Shown here: in pieces, positions 17,618 to 27,177 of the stretch
Layout of the letters: each line of letters starts with the position of its first letter
Position numbering within the stretch: position 1 is the first letter of the stretch
Assembly: GCA_963662705.2 (NCBI GenBank)
Contig: OY759767.1
Location: 806,001-870,000, forward strand
DNA length: 64,000 nucleotides
Direction: 5' to 3'
From: JAPPHA01 sp963662705
GTDB lineage: Bacteria; Pseudomonadota; Alphaproteobacteria; Rhodobacterales; Rhodobacteraceae
The notes under the pieces: model-generated
What the model was told of the DNA's origin: nothing
The model's database searches: none
Seen by the model: the letters and a program-made list of their open reading frames with translations, nothing else
Made by a program: the position numbers and the translations under genes

Positions 17618-18463
17618 ATGACCTCCGAATATGACGCTTCGGCCTTTCCGCCCTTCGCGGTAACCGCTGACGTGGCGCTGTTCATGATCCATGACGACGC
17701 ACTCAACGTGTTGCTGGTCAAGCGGGGAGGCGAGCCCTATCGCGATGCCTGGGCCTTGCCCGGCGGTTTTGTGCTCCCGGAAGAGGGTCTGCAGGAAGCT
17801 GCCGCCCGGGAACTTGCGGAGGAGACCGGACTGGCGGAAGGGGCCTGGTACATGGAGCAACTAGCCGCTTTCGGCGCGCCCGGCCGGGATCCGCGCATGC
17901 GGGTCGTCACTGTCGCATTTTGGGCGATCTGCGCCGAGTTGCCGGCGTCCCCAAAGGCAGGCGGCGATGCAGCAAAGACCCGCTTCGAGCCGGTGGAGCC
18001 GATCGAAAGCGGCGCGCTCCCCCTCGCATTCGATCATGCGCAGATCGTCAGGGGTGCGCTCGAACAGATCCGGTCGGGGATGAAACACACCGCGCTCGCG
18101 GCTCGGTTCTGCCCCCCGGAGTTTACCATCCGGCAACTGCGGCAGGTTTACGAAACGGTTTGGGGGTTCCCGCTGGATCCGGGCAATTTCCAGCGATTCG
18201 TGCGCGAGAGCGGAGCTTTCGAGCAACGCGGTTCGGCGGCTCCACCGCCGGAGATGAGTGCAAGGATGCCAAGCCATGATACGGATTTTCTGCACGGTGT
18301 CGCGCCTTCGGCACCGGTAGCGGGAGACAGGTGGCCAGTCCGCGGCCGGCCCGCATCTCTGTGGGCGGCTAGAAAGACGGACGACGGCCGGCCGGCCATG
18401 GCGGCCCGGTCAATTGCCGGCGCCGGGCGTCCACCGGTTGGCGACAGCCGGGCAAGGGATTGA
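17618..18463 (+). CDS. nrtR: NrtR-like Nudix transcriptional regulator
   Basis: Regulator with an N-terminal Nudix domain that senses ADP-ribose and a C-terminal winged helix. ATG 17618 gives MTSEYDASAFPPFAVTADV. The Nudix box is fully canonical, GFVLPEEG to RELAEETGL. Many NrtR proteins have a decayed box, so this one may also hydrolyse a nucleotide sugar. The winged-helix region reads FTIRQLRQVYETVWG, then NFQRFVRESGAFEQ, with VRGRPASLW near the usual end. About 25 extra residues follow. It faces the ARPP-1/ARG gene across a palindrome-bearing spacer and probably represses it in response to NAD turnover. Confidence 0.85.
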   Translation: MTSEYDASAFPPFAVTADVALFMIHDDALNVLLVKRGGEPYRDAWALPGGFVLPEEGLQEAAARELAEETGLAEGAWYMEQLAAFGAPGRDPRMRVVTVAFWAICAELPASPKAGGDAAKTRFEPVEPIESGALPLAFDHAQIVRGALEQIRSGMKHTALAARFCPPEFTIRQLRQVYETVWGFPLDPGNFQRFVRESGAFEQRGSAAPPPEMSARMPSHDTDFLHGVAPSAPVAGDRWPVRGRPASLWAARKTDDGRPAMAARSIAGAGRPPVGDSRARD

Positions 18464-19006
18464 GGCGTTCGGTACGGAGACTCTCGTGCTTCGGTATCCG
18501 GACCGAAGGCCAGGGGCATTGTTGCGGTCATGCGAAGAAAGGATCCGAGCGAGAATTCACGCCCCTGCCGTAGGGTTTGGTTACCGGAATTTCCGGACAA
18601 GTCCTGGATCGGGTTCGGTTTCAAACGCGACTCTGACAGGATTGACGGGAAGCGGTCCGGGAACGGGACCAAATGGCCGTGACCGGTGCGACCCGTACTG
18701 ATCCGGACGAAACAGCCCGGCGATTTCCGGCCCTTGAGCACTCCCGGCTTGCGAAATCGGCAGGCGCAGGCTTCTGCCATTCTCGTTCCCGATCCGATCT
18801 TCGAGACCGACCTGCTGCATGACCGGTCGGCTCGATCTGTCGGGTGACGCCCGGTGAATACGTTCAGCCTGGAGTCGTCGGTTCGCCGGGCCCGAACATC
18901 TCTTGTTGAACCCAGATGAATACGGCATTTGAAATACGGTCCGGAATTCGGCATATTGGCCTGACGGACTGCCAGGTTGGCAGAATTGAACGAGGCTGCA
19001 GGGCCG
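18464..19006. other. Intergenic, no gene recognised
   Basis: The spacer of about 540 bases between the NrtR-like gene and irr has only shadow frames. The irr promoter should be near its right end. Nothing else was seen. Confidence 0.45.
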
Positions 19007-19426
19007 ATGAAAAGCACTGTTCAGGGACGAGCCTCAGAATGGCTCGAGAAATCCGGCGTCAGGCCGACACGGCAGAGGCTGGCTCTGGCCGAACTGCTTG
19101 TTGGCGACGGTTTGAATCGACACGTTACTGCCGAGGGGTTGCACGCGCTCGCGGCGGAAAATGATTCGATGGTTTCGCTGGCGACCGTGTACAATACGCT
19201 CCGCCTGTTTTGCAGGGCGGGCCTGATGAACGAAATCACGGTTGATGGCCACAAGTCCTATTTCGATACCTGTACCGACGACCACGCGCATTTTTTCCAC
19301 GAGAGAACGGGGCAGCTGGTAGACGCACCGGCGAACTCGGTCGATGTCAATGTGCTGACTCCTCCGCCCGCGGGCACTGAAATCGCCCGTGTCGATGTCG
19401 TCGTTCGTTTGCGTGAAGTGCAGTGA
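19007..19426 (+). CDS. irr: Fur-family iron response regulator Irr
   Basis: Haem-responsive Fur-family regulator of iron genes in alphaproteobacteria, 139 residues from ATG 19007. The winged helix is visible as VRPTRQRLALAELL and MVSLATVYNTLRLFCRAGL. The metal/haem region is DTCTDDHAHFFHE. The C-terminal CxxC zinc pairs of classical Fur are missing, as expected for Irr. TTG 18977 is a possible longer start. The neighbour miaB lies 122 bases downstream. Irr proteins often sit beside fabA; here they are separated. Confidence 0.83.
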   Translation: MKSTVQGRASEWLEKSGVRPTRQRLALAELLVGDGLNRHVTAEGLHALAAENDSMVSLATVYNTLRLFCRAGLMNEITVDGHKSYFDTCTDDHAHFFHERTGQLVDAPANSVDVNVLTPPPAGTEIARVDVVVRLREVQ

Positions 19427-19548
19427 GACCGTGAACTGTCCAAGAGGACGGGGCAGGGGTCCGGAATTTCCGGGAAATCGACTGAAGGCCGGCCGGGACA
19501 AGTCCTGAACCCGCCCGGAGCGGTTTTCATCGGCAGCAATACGGTGAC

Positions 19549-20976
19549 ATGAGCGTGACGCCTTCCCGAAACAGGAAACTCTACGTCAGTACGCATGGCT
19601 GCCAGATGAACGTCCATGACTCCGAGCGCATGGTCGACGTGCTCGGCCGGTCCGGTTTTGAACTGGCTTCAAACCGGGAAGAGGCCGACTTCATCCTGAT
19701 CAATACATGCCACATCCGCGAAAAAGCGGCGGAAAAGGTCTATTCGGAACTGGGCCGGTACAAGCCGCTCAAACGCGCAAGACCTGACCTTTTGATCGGC
19801 GTGGCCGGTTGCGTTGCGCAGGCAGAAGGCGCGGAGATTTTTCGCCGGCAGCCGCTTGTCGACATCGTCGTTGGACCACAATCGTATCACCGGCTTCCGG
19901 GGATGGTGGAAAAGGCAGCCAGCGGCGAGAAGCAGCTCGATACCGAGTTTCCCGAAGAGGACAAGTTCGATCACCTGCCCGGCGTTTCCGGCCGTGTACG
20001 CCGTACCTTTTCGTCATTCCTGACCGTTCAGGAAGGGTGTGACAAGTTCTGTTCGTTTTGCGTTGTCCCGTATACCCGCGGTGCCGAATCATCCCGTCCG
20101 GTTGCCAGTGTGTTGGCCGACGCCCGGAATCTCGCGGATGACGGTGTCGTCGAGATTACCCTGCTCGGGCAGAACGTGAATGCCTATCACGGAATAGGGC
20201 CGGACGGGTCCGATTGGTCGTTGGCCCGACTGATTCGTAGAATGGCGGAACTGGATGGGATCGAACGGATTCGCTTCACGACGTCACATCCAAAGGACAT
20301 GAGTGACGATCTGATCGCGGCATTTGGCGATACTGGCAAGCTGATGCCGTATCTCCATCTTCCGGTGCAGTCCGGTTCGGACCGGGTGCTCCGGTCCATG
20401 AACCGCAGGCACACGTCCGCGCATTACCGCGGCGTGATCGAAAGAACGCGAAAGGCACGCCCCGACATCGCGATTTCCGGTGACTTCATCGTCGGATTTC
20501 CTGGCGAAACGGAATCGGATTTCCGGCAGACGCTGCGCCTCTGCGATGAGATTGTCTACGCCCAGGCATACTCGTTCAAATACTCTGCGCGGCCTGGAAC
20601 GCCCGCGGCGGAACGTGACCAGGTGGACGAGGCCGAAAAGTCGGATCGCCTGGCACGGCTCCAGGAGGTGTTGAGCGGCCAGCAGCGCGAATTTCAGCGT
20701 TCCCAGGTCGATCGGGTTCTCCCGGTTCTCCTGGAAAGACGTGGCCGACTCGACGGCCAGCTGGCCGGCCGTTCGCCTTACATGAATTCGGTGCATGTCC
20801 AGGCCGGGGACATGCTGCTCGGACAGATCGTCCCGACTCGAATACTGAAGTCTGAACCGAACTCACTGGCGGGGGTGATCGTGCAGGGGCACGAAGGTGT
20901 CGCCGGGGGAGGGAATCTGCCAAACGTGCCGCGGTCGGACCTTCGTCAGCAAGAGGGAGTGATCGGTTTAGCCTGA
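19549..20976 (+). CDS. miaB: tRNA-2-methylthio-N6-dimethylallyladenosine synthase
   Basis: Radical-SAM enzyme that adds the methylthio group at A37 of tRNAs reading U-starting codons. 475 residues with all three domains. The N-terminal cluster cysteines are Cys18 (STHGCQMN), Cys54 (LINTCHIRE) and Cys88 (GVAGCVAQ). The radical-SAM triad is Cys164, Cys168 and Cys171 in CDKFCSFC. A TRAM domain at the end contains GRSPYMNSVHVQ. ATG 19549 starts directly ahead of the conserved first strand KLYVSTHGCQ. It may be co-transcribed with irr. Confidence 0.96.
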   Translation: MSVTPSRNRKLYVSTHGCQMNVHDSERMVDVLGRSGFELASNREEADFILINTCHIREKAAEKVYSELGRYKPLKRARPDLLIGVAGCVAQAEGAEIFRRQPLVDIVVGPQSYHRLPGMVEKAASGEKQLDTEFPEEDKFDHLPGVSGRVRRTFSSFLTVQEGCDKFCSFCVVPYTRGAESSRPVASVLADARNLADDGVVEITLLGQNVNAYHGIGPDGSDWSLARLIRRMAELDGIERIRFTTSHPKDMSDDLIAAFGDTGKLMPYLHLPVQSGSDRVLRSMNRRHTSAHYRGVIERTRKARPDIAISGDFIVGFPGETESDFRQTLRLCDEIVYAQAYSFKYSARPGTPAAERDQVDEAEKSDRLARLQEVLSGQQREFQRSQVDRVLPVLLERRGRLDGQLAGRSPYMNSVHVQAGDMLLGQIVPTRILKSEPNSLAGVIVQGHEGVAGGGNLPNVPRSDLRQQEGVIGLA

Positions 20977-21164
20977 CGGCGACGGAAGATGTCCCGCAGG
21001 CGCGTCGGTCCACTTCGGGCATCTACCCGGTTGTCCTTTCCGGATCGTTCCCATGATCCCCGCGTTGTTCCGGTCGTTGATCCGGGCAGGATGCGGCCGT
21101 TGCAGGTCGTTCAACACGACCGGCGAGAATCGTTTCCGCGATTTCGGGCTACGACCGTCGGGCG

Positions 21165-22934
21165 TCAGGACTGCCTTGGCGCCGGGCCGGTTGGTGGTTT
21201 CACGCTGAGCGTAATCACGTCAGTGTCGTGGAACTGTTGGTGACGAACCGACGACGAAAGATGCCTGAGGAGACGAAACGCGACGTCGTTCTCGATGTTG
21301 TCGGGCCCGGCAACCTGCTTGCCCAGGAACGCGATTTGGTCCTGAATGTTTTCTTCCGCGCCGGTCGCGACGAATTCGAGCACCGCGGTTTCGCTGTCCC
21401 GAAGAGCGGTCAGCGAGAGATTGCGCTGCCCGGGATCGCCGGAATCGCGCTCCGATTCGTGCAGGATCAGGAGGGTTTCCTCGGCCGCTGCCTCGATCCG
21501 GTTTGCCATCGGGGAATCGAATCCGCAGCGCGACGAAAACGAACGAAGGAACTCCTGGATCCTTGGCAGCGCCGACGGATCCAGTTTCGACCTCATCCTG
21601 CTTCGACGCGGAGATGTCAGCTCCACGAACAGTGTCAACATGATTGCGACGAGCCCTCCGGAGGTCATTCCGTTCTCGAAGAGTCCGCCGGCAACGCCCG
21701 TCACGAGGTCAGGGAAGATCGCCCCGTTTTGAAAACCGACCCCCACCCAGAACGAAATTCCGACAATCACTCCCTTGCGGTAGTCGATGCCGTCGCGGAG
21801 CACGACGGTAATTCCGACGACGAACAACAGGGAAAGCAGCACCACGAGGTATGCCCCGACGACAGGTAGAGGAACGGCCAGGACCGCCGCCAGCGCCTTG
21901 GGCACGAACGCGAAAATCACGAAAATGACACCGGCCGCAATACCGACCGCGCGTGCGGCCACGCCGGTCAGTTCGGTCGCGGCAATGCTGGTCGAGTAGG
22001 TTGTGTTGGGAACGGTTCCGGCGATGCCCGACAACAGATTGCCGACACCGTCAGCCGAAAGAGCGCCCTGAACGGCACGATAGTCGACGGCCCGCGGTTT
22101 CCGCCAGGAAACGCGCTGAATCGCGACCGCATCGCCAACCGTTTCGATGGCACCGATGAGTGTCACGAGAACAAAAGCGGGCAACAACGCCCAAAAGGCG
22201 GCCCCGAATTGCAGATCTATTCCGGGCCAGGCGCCCTCAGGCAAGCCAACCCACGACGCGTTGGCGATGCTTTCGACTTCGTAAAGGCCAAAGAAAGACG
22301 CGAAAACCGATCCCACGATCACACCGATTACGGGTGCCCAGAGCCGGAGTGTTCCGGTTGCCTTCAGGGCGAGGACCGTGATGACGACAATTGTAACCAG
22401 TGCCGTCAATGGGGCCGCCAGGACCCAAGACGTTTCGGGAATTTTCGTCATGTTTTCGAACACGATCGGCATCACGGTGACCGGGATCAACATGATCACC
22501 GTTCCGGCGACGGTCGGTGTCAGGACCCGCCGAAAAAGGTCCAGCCGATGGGCCAGGGCAAACTGGAACAGCGAAGATACGATCACCAGCGTGGCCAGTG
22601 TTGCCGGGCCCGCCTTGGCGATTGCGGCAACACAAACGGCGATGAACGCTCCGGATGTTCCCATGAGCAGCACGTATCCCGACCCGACTCGACCGATTCT
22701 GCGCGCCTGCAGGAATGTCGTCAGGCCACTTATGGCAACGGCCGCGAACACCGCCCAGGACGCGTATTCATCGGATCCTCCCGCTGCGCTGACGACGATT
22801 GCGGGTGTGAAGACAATGCCCGCGACCGTCAGGACAGCAAGCTGGAGGCCGAGGCCTGCGGACAAGGGTAGCGGGGGTCGTTCATCGGCCTCGTAACGAA
22901 TGGAACTCTCTTGTGCCCTGGTTTCTGCTGTCAT
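21165..22934 (-). CDS. NCS2 xanthine/uracil permease with C-terminal ATPase-like domain
   Basis: A 589-residue inner-membrane protein. The first 430 residues or so are an NCS2 nucleobase transporter with many hydrophobic segments, the acidic motif ETVGDAVAIQ and the second half-helix motif NTTYSTSIAATELTGVAAR. About 150 extra residues follow, starting near SRMRSKLDPSALPRIQEF. They contain MANRIEAAAEETLLILHE, which resembles the N-box helix of anti-sigma/histidine-kinase-type ATPases such as RsbW, and later a helix/strand pair ending TDVITLSV. The tail looks cytosolic and regulatory. No clear G-box is seen, so nucleotide binding is uncertain. The gene stands alone, convergent with miaB. Confidence 0.82.
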   Translation of the reverse strand: MTAETRAQESSIRYEADERPPLPLSAGLGLQLAVLTVAGIVFTPAIVVSAAGGSDEYASWAVFAAVAISGLTTFLQARRIGRVGSGYVLLMGTSGAFIAVCVAAIAKAGPATLATLVIVSSLFQFALAHRLDLFRRVLTPTVAGTVIMLIPVTVMPIVFENMTKIPETSWVLAAPLTALVTIVVITVLALKATGTLRLWAPVIGVIVGSVFASFFGLYEVESIANASWVGLPEGAWPGIDLQFGAAFWALLPAFVLVTLIGAIETVGDAVAIQRVSWRKPRAVDYRAVQGALSADGVGNLLSGIAGTVPNTTYSTSIAATELTGVAARAVGIAAGVIFVIFAFVPKALAAVLAVPLPVVGAYLVVLLSLLFVVGITVVLRDGIDYRKGVIVGISFWVGVGFQNGAIFPDLVTGVAGGLFENGMTSGGLVAIMLTLFVELTSPRRSRMRSKLDPSALPRIQEFLRSFSSRCGFDSPMANRIEAAAEETLLILHESERDSGDPGQRNLSLTALRDSETAVLEFVATGAEENIQDQIAFLGKQVAGPDNIENDVAFRLLRHLSSSVRHQQFHDTDVITLSVKPPTGPAPRQS

Positions 22935-23377
22935 GGTTTCACCTCAGGTGACCGGGTGCATCCGGGCCGCGACGGGCGACTGGCGTTGAAGCCGCTGTTG
23001 AAAACAACACTTGTGTGTACCGCATGGCGTTCGGCCCTTTCCCGGTTGTCCGCGCAAGACTTCACCAGTCGCAGCCCGTGCATGGGCTCGGCGAGGACAT
23101 ACGTCGTCTGTCCCGCTGATGCCACGCAAGATCAGTCGGAACAGTCCCAAGCGATGGCGGCGGCGGCATCTTGCCATTCTGATGTCTCATCCGATCGCCG
23201 GTCAACCCCGAAATCTTCTTCGGCCGCCCGACGATTTCTTCCTGTGGGTCGCCGGGAATGGCGCCCTTCCGGCAAAACGGACGGGCAGATGGGACGGCAT
23301 GCCAGTCAGCGCGGCTTGACAACAATTCCGAAAACCGGTTCTTGGAGCAAGGTCCCAGTCATCGGACGGTTGCACAT
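22935..23377. other. Divergent intergenic region, no gene recognised
   Basis: These 443 bases separate the NCS2 permease (minus) and the hydratase-family gene (plus). Promoters for both are expected here but I could not place them. No remnant or RNA gene was seen. Confidence 0.45.
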
Positions 23378-24172
23378 GTGACGCAGACATCAGCGAGTTT
23401 CTTTCATTCGGTTCGCCGGGGACTGATCAGGTCTCCCCACATTCCTGACGAGGTCCGCCCTGCCAGTCTCGCGGACGGCTACGTTGCCCAGTGCGCGTTT
23501 GCCGAGAGCTTCCTTGCTCGCAACGGCGGCTCGTTGACCGGGTACAAGGCCGCCTGCACGAATACCCATGCCCAAGAGTTGCTCTCCATCGGGTTTCCGG
23601 TGTTCGGGCGCCTTTTCTCCAAACTGTGCTGGCGATCCGGGCAGGTTCTCGCGGCCGATTCGTTTCCCATGCTGGCCCTGGAGCCGGAGTTTGCCTTCGT
23701 CATCGCGCGAGACGTGCCGGAAACCGGACCTTCAGCCACATCATGGAACCGCGATACCATTGTCCCTTATGTCGGCGACATGATGCCCGCGATCGAGTTG
23801 GTTGGTCACGGTTTCGAGGATTGGGGGGTCTATGACGCACCTTCGTTCGCGGCCGACAATGCGGTCCACCTCGGTTGGGTTTACGGACCGTCCAATTCGA
23901 AATGGCGCGAGATCGAGCTTGCGGACTGTCGGGTCAAACTTCGGGTCGATGACGTTGTGCGGAAAATCGGCAGCGGCAGGAACGTTCTCGGACATCCGAT
24001 GAATGTCGTTGCATGGCTTGCCAATACCCTTCCCGGCCATGGTCATCGGCTTCGTGCCGGAGACCGGGTCATCACCGGCGTGAGCACCGACATTTACCCG
24101 GCCAGCCCCGGGGAGTGCATTCGAGCGGATTTCGGAATCCTGGGAAGCGTCGAATTGACATTCTCGAAATGA
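23378..24172 (+). CDS. 2-keto-4-pentenoate hydratase / FAH-family protein
   Basis: A 264-residue enzyme of the fumarylacetoacetate-hydrolase superfamily, hydratase branch (MhpD-like). These enzymes hydrate or decarboxylate 2-oxo acids in catabolic pathways using a divalent metal. Seen: GSLTGYKAACTN, LALEPEFAFVIARDV with the metal Glu pair, MMPAIELVGHGFEDW and HPMNVVAWLANTLPGHGHRL near the end. GTG 23378 gives the family's usual length; the frame is open upstream to 23258 with unlikely sequence. No pathway partner adjoins it, and the substrate is unknown. Confidence 0.82.
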   Translation: MTQTSASFFHSVRRGLIRSPHIPDEVRPASLADGYVAQCAFAESFLARNGGSLTGYKAACTNTHAQELLSIGFPVFGRLFSKLCWRSGQVLAADSFPMLALEPEFAFVIARDVPETGPSATSWNRDTIVPYVGDMMPAIELVGHGFEDWGVYDAPSFAADNAVHLGWVYGPSNSKWREIELADCRVKLRVDDVVRKIGSGRNVLGHPMNVVAWLANTLPGHGHRLRAGDRVITGVSTDIYPASPGECIRADFGILGSVELTFSK

Positions 24173-24217
24173 CCGTCCGGCGAAATGCCCCCTGGCGGTG
24201 GCAGGGCCGGCACTGAT

Positions 24218-24976
24218 TCAATCCTTGCCCGTTGCGCCGTTGACGCGCCCTTGTTTCGCAAGGACCTTCAATCCTTCGCGTTTGGTCAGGGGAGACAGCC
24301 GGTCGGCATTCCTGGCGATGTAGTCGAGAACGAACTCCGGCTCGACTTTCGAATATTCCCGAAGTGCCCAGCCAATCGCCTTGCGGAGAAAGAACTCCTG
24401 CCGCTCGATCGAGGGCTCGATGACATCGACCAGCAACGTCCGGTCGGTGTCGGTCTTGAATCGCAGCTGGGCGAGAATCGCCGTTCGCCTGAGCCAGATG
24501 TCTTCCTCGACTGACCAGCTGCGCAAGATCGCGCTCGTCTCTGTTCGGTAGGCGGCGAGCATTCGGCCGGTTGCATGGGACGCGATTCCATCGACAAGGT
24601 CCCACCACGCGCCCGTGACGACCAGTTCTTGGATCAGGTCGATCCGGTCGGGTGACAGCCAGGCTCTGTATGTCGGGTCGTTCAGGAGTTCGACGGCAGA
24701 ATACAACTCCTCCCTTCGCTCGGCAGACCGCCAGATTAACAGGATAGCTGCCTGCCAGGCGTCGGCACTGGTAAAACGGAACGTGCGGGAGGTCGCCCTG
24801 GTAATCCGGCGAACCTCGGGTACGGCCACTCCAAAGTACGGGAGATTGGATTTCATGTATCGCTGCTGCTGTTCGGCCCGAACCGGATCCGATCTCTCCC
24901 TGAGCGCAGCCAGTAACGCGGTCCGGAATCCCGAGACGGCCTGGAGCCCGGTCGTTGTGTCTTGTGGCGAACGCAT
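24218..24976 (-). CDS. AlkD-like DNA alkylation repair protein
   Basis: A DNA glycosylase-like HEAT-repeat protein of 252 residues. AlkD removes positively charged alkylated bases such as N7-methylguanine without base flipping. Family motifs are YMKSNLPYFGVAVPEVRRI near the start, the catalytic segment TGAWWDLVDGIASH with its Asp, WLRRTAILAQL, and FLRKAIGWALREYSK followed by LSPLTKREGLK. The gene is complete and lies convergent to the hydratase gene and upstream of the creatininase gene. Confidence 0.9.
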   Translation of the reverse strand: MRSPQDTTTGLQAVSGFRTALLAALRERSDPVRAEQQQRYMKSNLPYFGVAVPEVRRITRATSRTFRFTSADAWQAAILLIWRSAERREELYSAVELLNDPTYRAWLSPDRIDLIQELVVTGAWWDLVDGIASHATGRMLAAYRTETSAILRSWSVEEDIWLRRTAILAQLRFKTDTDRTLLVDVIEPSIERQEFFLRKAIGWALREYSKVEPEFVLDYIARNADRLSPLTKREGLKVLAKQGRVNGATGKD

Positions 24977-25062
24977 CGTATTGCCGGTCTACTGTATTCC
25001 ATGTCGTGCCGGCCAGGTTTTCGATCCCTGGTTCCGCGTCCCGGCACGGCTGACGTTTCCGA

Positions 25063-25845
25063 TCACGCCGACATTCCGTCCTGCAATTCGCCGTCGAGGG
25101 CCGGGCCAGCGAACCGAAGGAAGTCTTCGGCAATTTCCGTGACGGCGGTTTTCACCAGTTCGAGGCCGTGATCAGGACATGCCAGCGCCGAGTGGGACCC
25201 GACCCTGCCGTCGGGAAAACGTGCCCTGTGCTCGTCGGGCGGACCGTGCCGGTCGCCGGCACAGGCCCTGATGTATTCCGGGCTCAACCGTTCGGGTTGA
25301 ATCAGCGATTCCGGTACATTATCCGCCGAAATGACGCGCCCGACAGCTTGAGTGACGGAGATTTCGGATGGGGTTGCATGCATGCCTTCCCAGTCTCCGT
25401 ACAATTCCTGCCGGAGGGACATGGTTTCGGGAAATTCCCACCAGCTCCTGACGCGTATCCTGGCGTTTTCGAGGTCCGAAACGTCGACTGCATTTAGCGG
25501 ACGAAGATTGGCGCCATGACCGTTCAGGAAATAAAACGAAGCGAACCCTTGGGAATGCAGACTCCGGATGATTTCCCGGACCAATTCTGCAAAGGCATCT
25601 TCCGGGATCGAGATCGTACCGGGAAAAGACAGGTTGAATGGCGCCGGGCTGAAGGAAATCGTCGGTGCGACCAAGGCGCCGACGCAGTCTCCAACGGCCC
25701 CGGCGATCGACTCGGCACAGACAGAATCGGTTCCGATGATTCCGATCGGCCCGTGCTGTTCGGTCGAACCCGTTGGTATGATTATGGCTTGCGAGGTGCC
25801 CAGGTAATCCTCGACTTCGCGCCATGTCCTGTCCTGGAGTCGCAT
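25063..25845 (-). CDS. Creatininase family amidohydrolase
   Basis: A metal-dependent amidohydrolase of about 260 residues. Ligand motifs of the family are visible: IIPTGSTEQHGPIG with Glu and His, IIGTDSVCAE, FYFLNGHGANLRPLN, and GDWEGMHATPSEISV. Family members open cyclic amides (creatinine) or act in mycofactocin and nucleotide pathways; the substrate here is unknown. I chose the Met of MRLQDRTWREV at 25845. A longer frame reaches 26031 and a second Met near 25905 is possible. It lies just downstream of an amino-acid-type binding-protein gene on the same strand, so the two may be co-transcribed. Confidence 0.83.
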   Translation of the reverse strand: MRLQDRTWREVEDYLGTSQAIIIPTGSTEQHGPIGIIGTDSVCAESIAGAVGDCVGALVAPTISFSPAPFNLSFPGTISIPEDAFAELVREIIRSLHSQGFASFYFLNGHGANLRPLNAVDVSDLENARIRVRSWWEFPETMSLRQELYGDWEGMHATPSEISVTQAVGRVISADNVPESLIQPERLSPEYIRACAGDRHGPPDEHRARFPDGRVGSHSALACPDHGLELVKTAVTEIAEDFLRFAGPALDGELQDGMSA

Positions 25846-26070
25846 TCGGCTCTGGCGACCGATCCCGACCCTTGGCGCAACGCGCGAATTCGCAGGTTCA
25901 TTCATCGGCCTGGCTGAGGTGCGGATGTCGAAGACCGGCCGGTTCGCATCATCATCGCCCGGTTTGGCCAATCTCGTCCCTGAAGGCGGCATGGTGGCGC
26001 CAGGTCCCGAAATCCGGGTCTCCTGGCGCACCTAATCGTGGATACTGTTCTCGATGGATGACCGATTCGG

Positions 26071-26850
26071 TCAGTTGAGCAGATTCCATTTCTTGCCAAG
26101 TTCGTCAAAGAACCCACGCTCGGTCTTCAATGCGATCCATGTGTTCACGTAGTTGATCCAGACTTGATCGGCCTGGGGCAACAACATCGCGATCGGTGTC
26201 GGTGCCTTGGGGGCCTCAACCGGGACGATCGCCATCTGCGGATACTTGACGACCAGTTTGTTTGCTTCCACGTTGGACGTGATATGTGCGTCCGCCCGTC
26301 CGGCAAGCACTTCCTGGAAATCGCGGGCAGGGGCGTCGACGATCTTGTGCTCGGCATTGGGAAAGAACTGCTTGACCTGTTTTTCCTGGGTTGTTCCAAG
26401 CGTTGCCGCGACCACCACGTCCGACTTGTCGAGGTCGTCCCAGTCCTGGAACCGCTCCAGGTTTTCGGCAAGAACGAGAGGAACCGTTGCGAGAGCGAAA
26501 TAGCTGGTCGAATACCCGGCGGCCTTGGCCCTTGCCGGCGAAATCGACGCTGATCCGGTCATGTGGTACTTGCCCGAGGTGACGCCGCTGACCAGGGTTT
26601 TCCAGTCTGTCGGTACAAACTCGACTTCGACGCCGAGGTCCTTGGCCAGTTCGGTCATGACGTCGATGTCGTAACCCTCGTATGCATTCGTGGCCGGATC
26701 TCTCATTGTCATCGGGTTCCAGTCGCCCGTCGTACCGACCTTGAGTACGCCCGAGCTCAGGATTTCCTGCAGCGCCGACTGGGCAAAGGCAGGCACCTGC
26801 AGGACCGCGAGAAACAGCAACGCGGAAGCGACGGTCTTGAATGTTTTCAT
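26071..26850 (-). CDS. Polar amino-acid ABC transporter substrate-binding protein
   Basis: A 259-residue SBP_bac_3 family periplasmic protein. The Met at 26850 opens a signal peptide, MKTFKTVASALLFLA to PAFAQS. The mature part has LKVGTTGDWNPMTMRDPA, YEGYDIDVMTELAKDLGVEV and VPTDWKTLVSGVTSGKYHM, with the two-lobe ligand motifs. The opening resembles cyclohexadienyl dehydratase (PheC) relatives, but transport is the likelier role because a matching ATPase and permease lie 2 kb away on the opposite strand. Ligand unknown. Confidence 0.85.
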   Translation of the reverse strand: MKTFKTVASALLFLAVLQVPAFAQSALQEILSSGVLKVGTTGDWNPMTMRDPATNAYEGYDIDVMTELAKDLGVEVEFVPTDWKTLVSGVTSGKYHMTGSASISPARAKAAGYSTSYFALATVPLVLAENLERFQDWDDLDKSDVVVAATLGTTQEKQVKQFFPNAEHKIVDAPARDFQEVLAGRADAHITSNVEANKLVVKYPQMAIVPVEAPKAPTPIAMLLPQADQVWINYVNTWIALKTERGFFDELGKKWNLLN

Positions 26851-27177
26851 TTCGGTCTCCACTGATGAATTGACCGGGCCTCCTACCCCGATTTCATGCG
26901 GAATTGCAACGAGATGTGCGTAATTGCACCGTTCGGACGGATGCGCAGCCATTCCTGGATGGAAACCGCTCAATGGAATTCGGGACTGCGGGTATCGGCA
27001 TTGGCGATGTCCCGGTGAATGATCCGCTCTTAGGATGGTGGATTCCAACTGTGAATTCGCGCGGCAGTTCGCAGTGATCCGAATTTAAAATTCCGAATCA
27101 GACGAACTTCCATTCCGTATTGGCCGACGATATATTCCGAATCAGACGGAGCCTTGTTCCGAAATCGACGGGATGTC
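26851..27177. other. Divergent spacer upstream of binding protein and AAA gene
   Basis: The 327-base spacer contains no gene. Its right part is AT-richer and holds a 15-base direct repeat (27090-27104 and 27134-27148) and the near-palindrome GAATTTAAAATTC at about 27081-27093. Confidence 0.5.
27090..27148. repeat. 15-base direct repeat upstream of the DUF4143 gene
   Basis: ATTCCGAATCAGACG occurs at 27090-27104 and again at 27134-27148, 44 bases (about four helical turns) apart. A weaker third copy, TTCCGAAATCGACGG, lies at about 27157-27171. The array ends just ahead of the ATG at 27178, so it may be a regulator-binding site. Confidence 0.7.
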
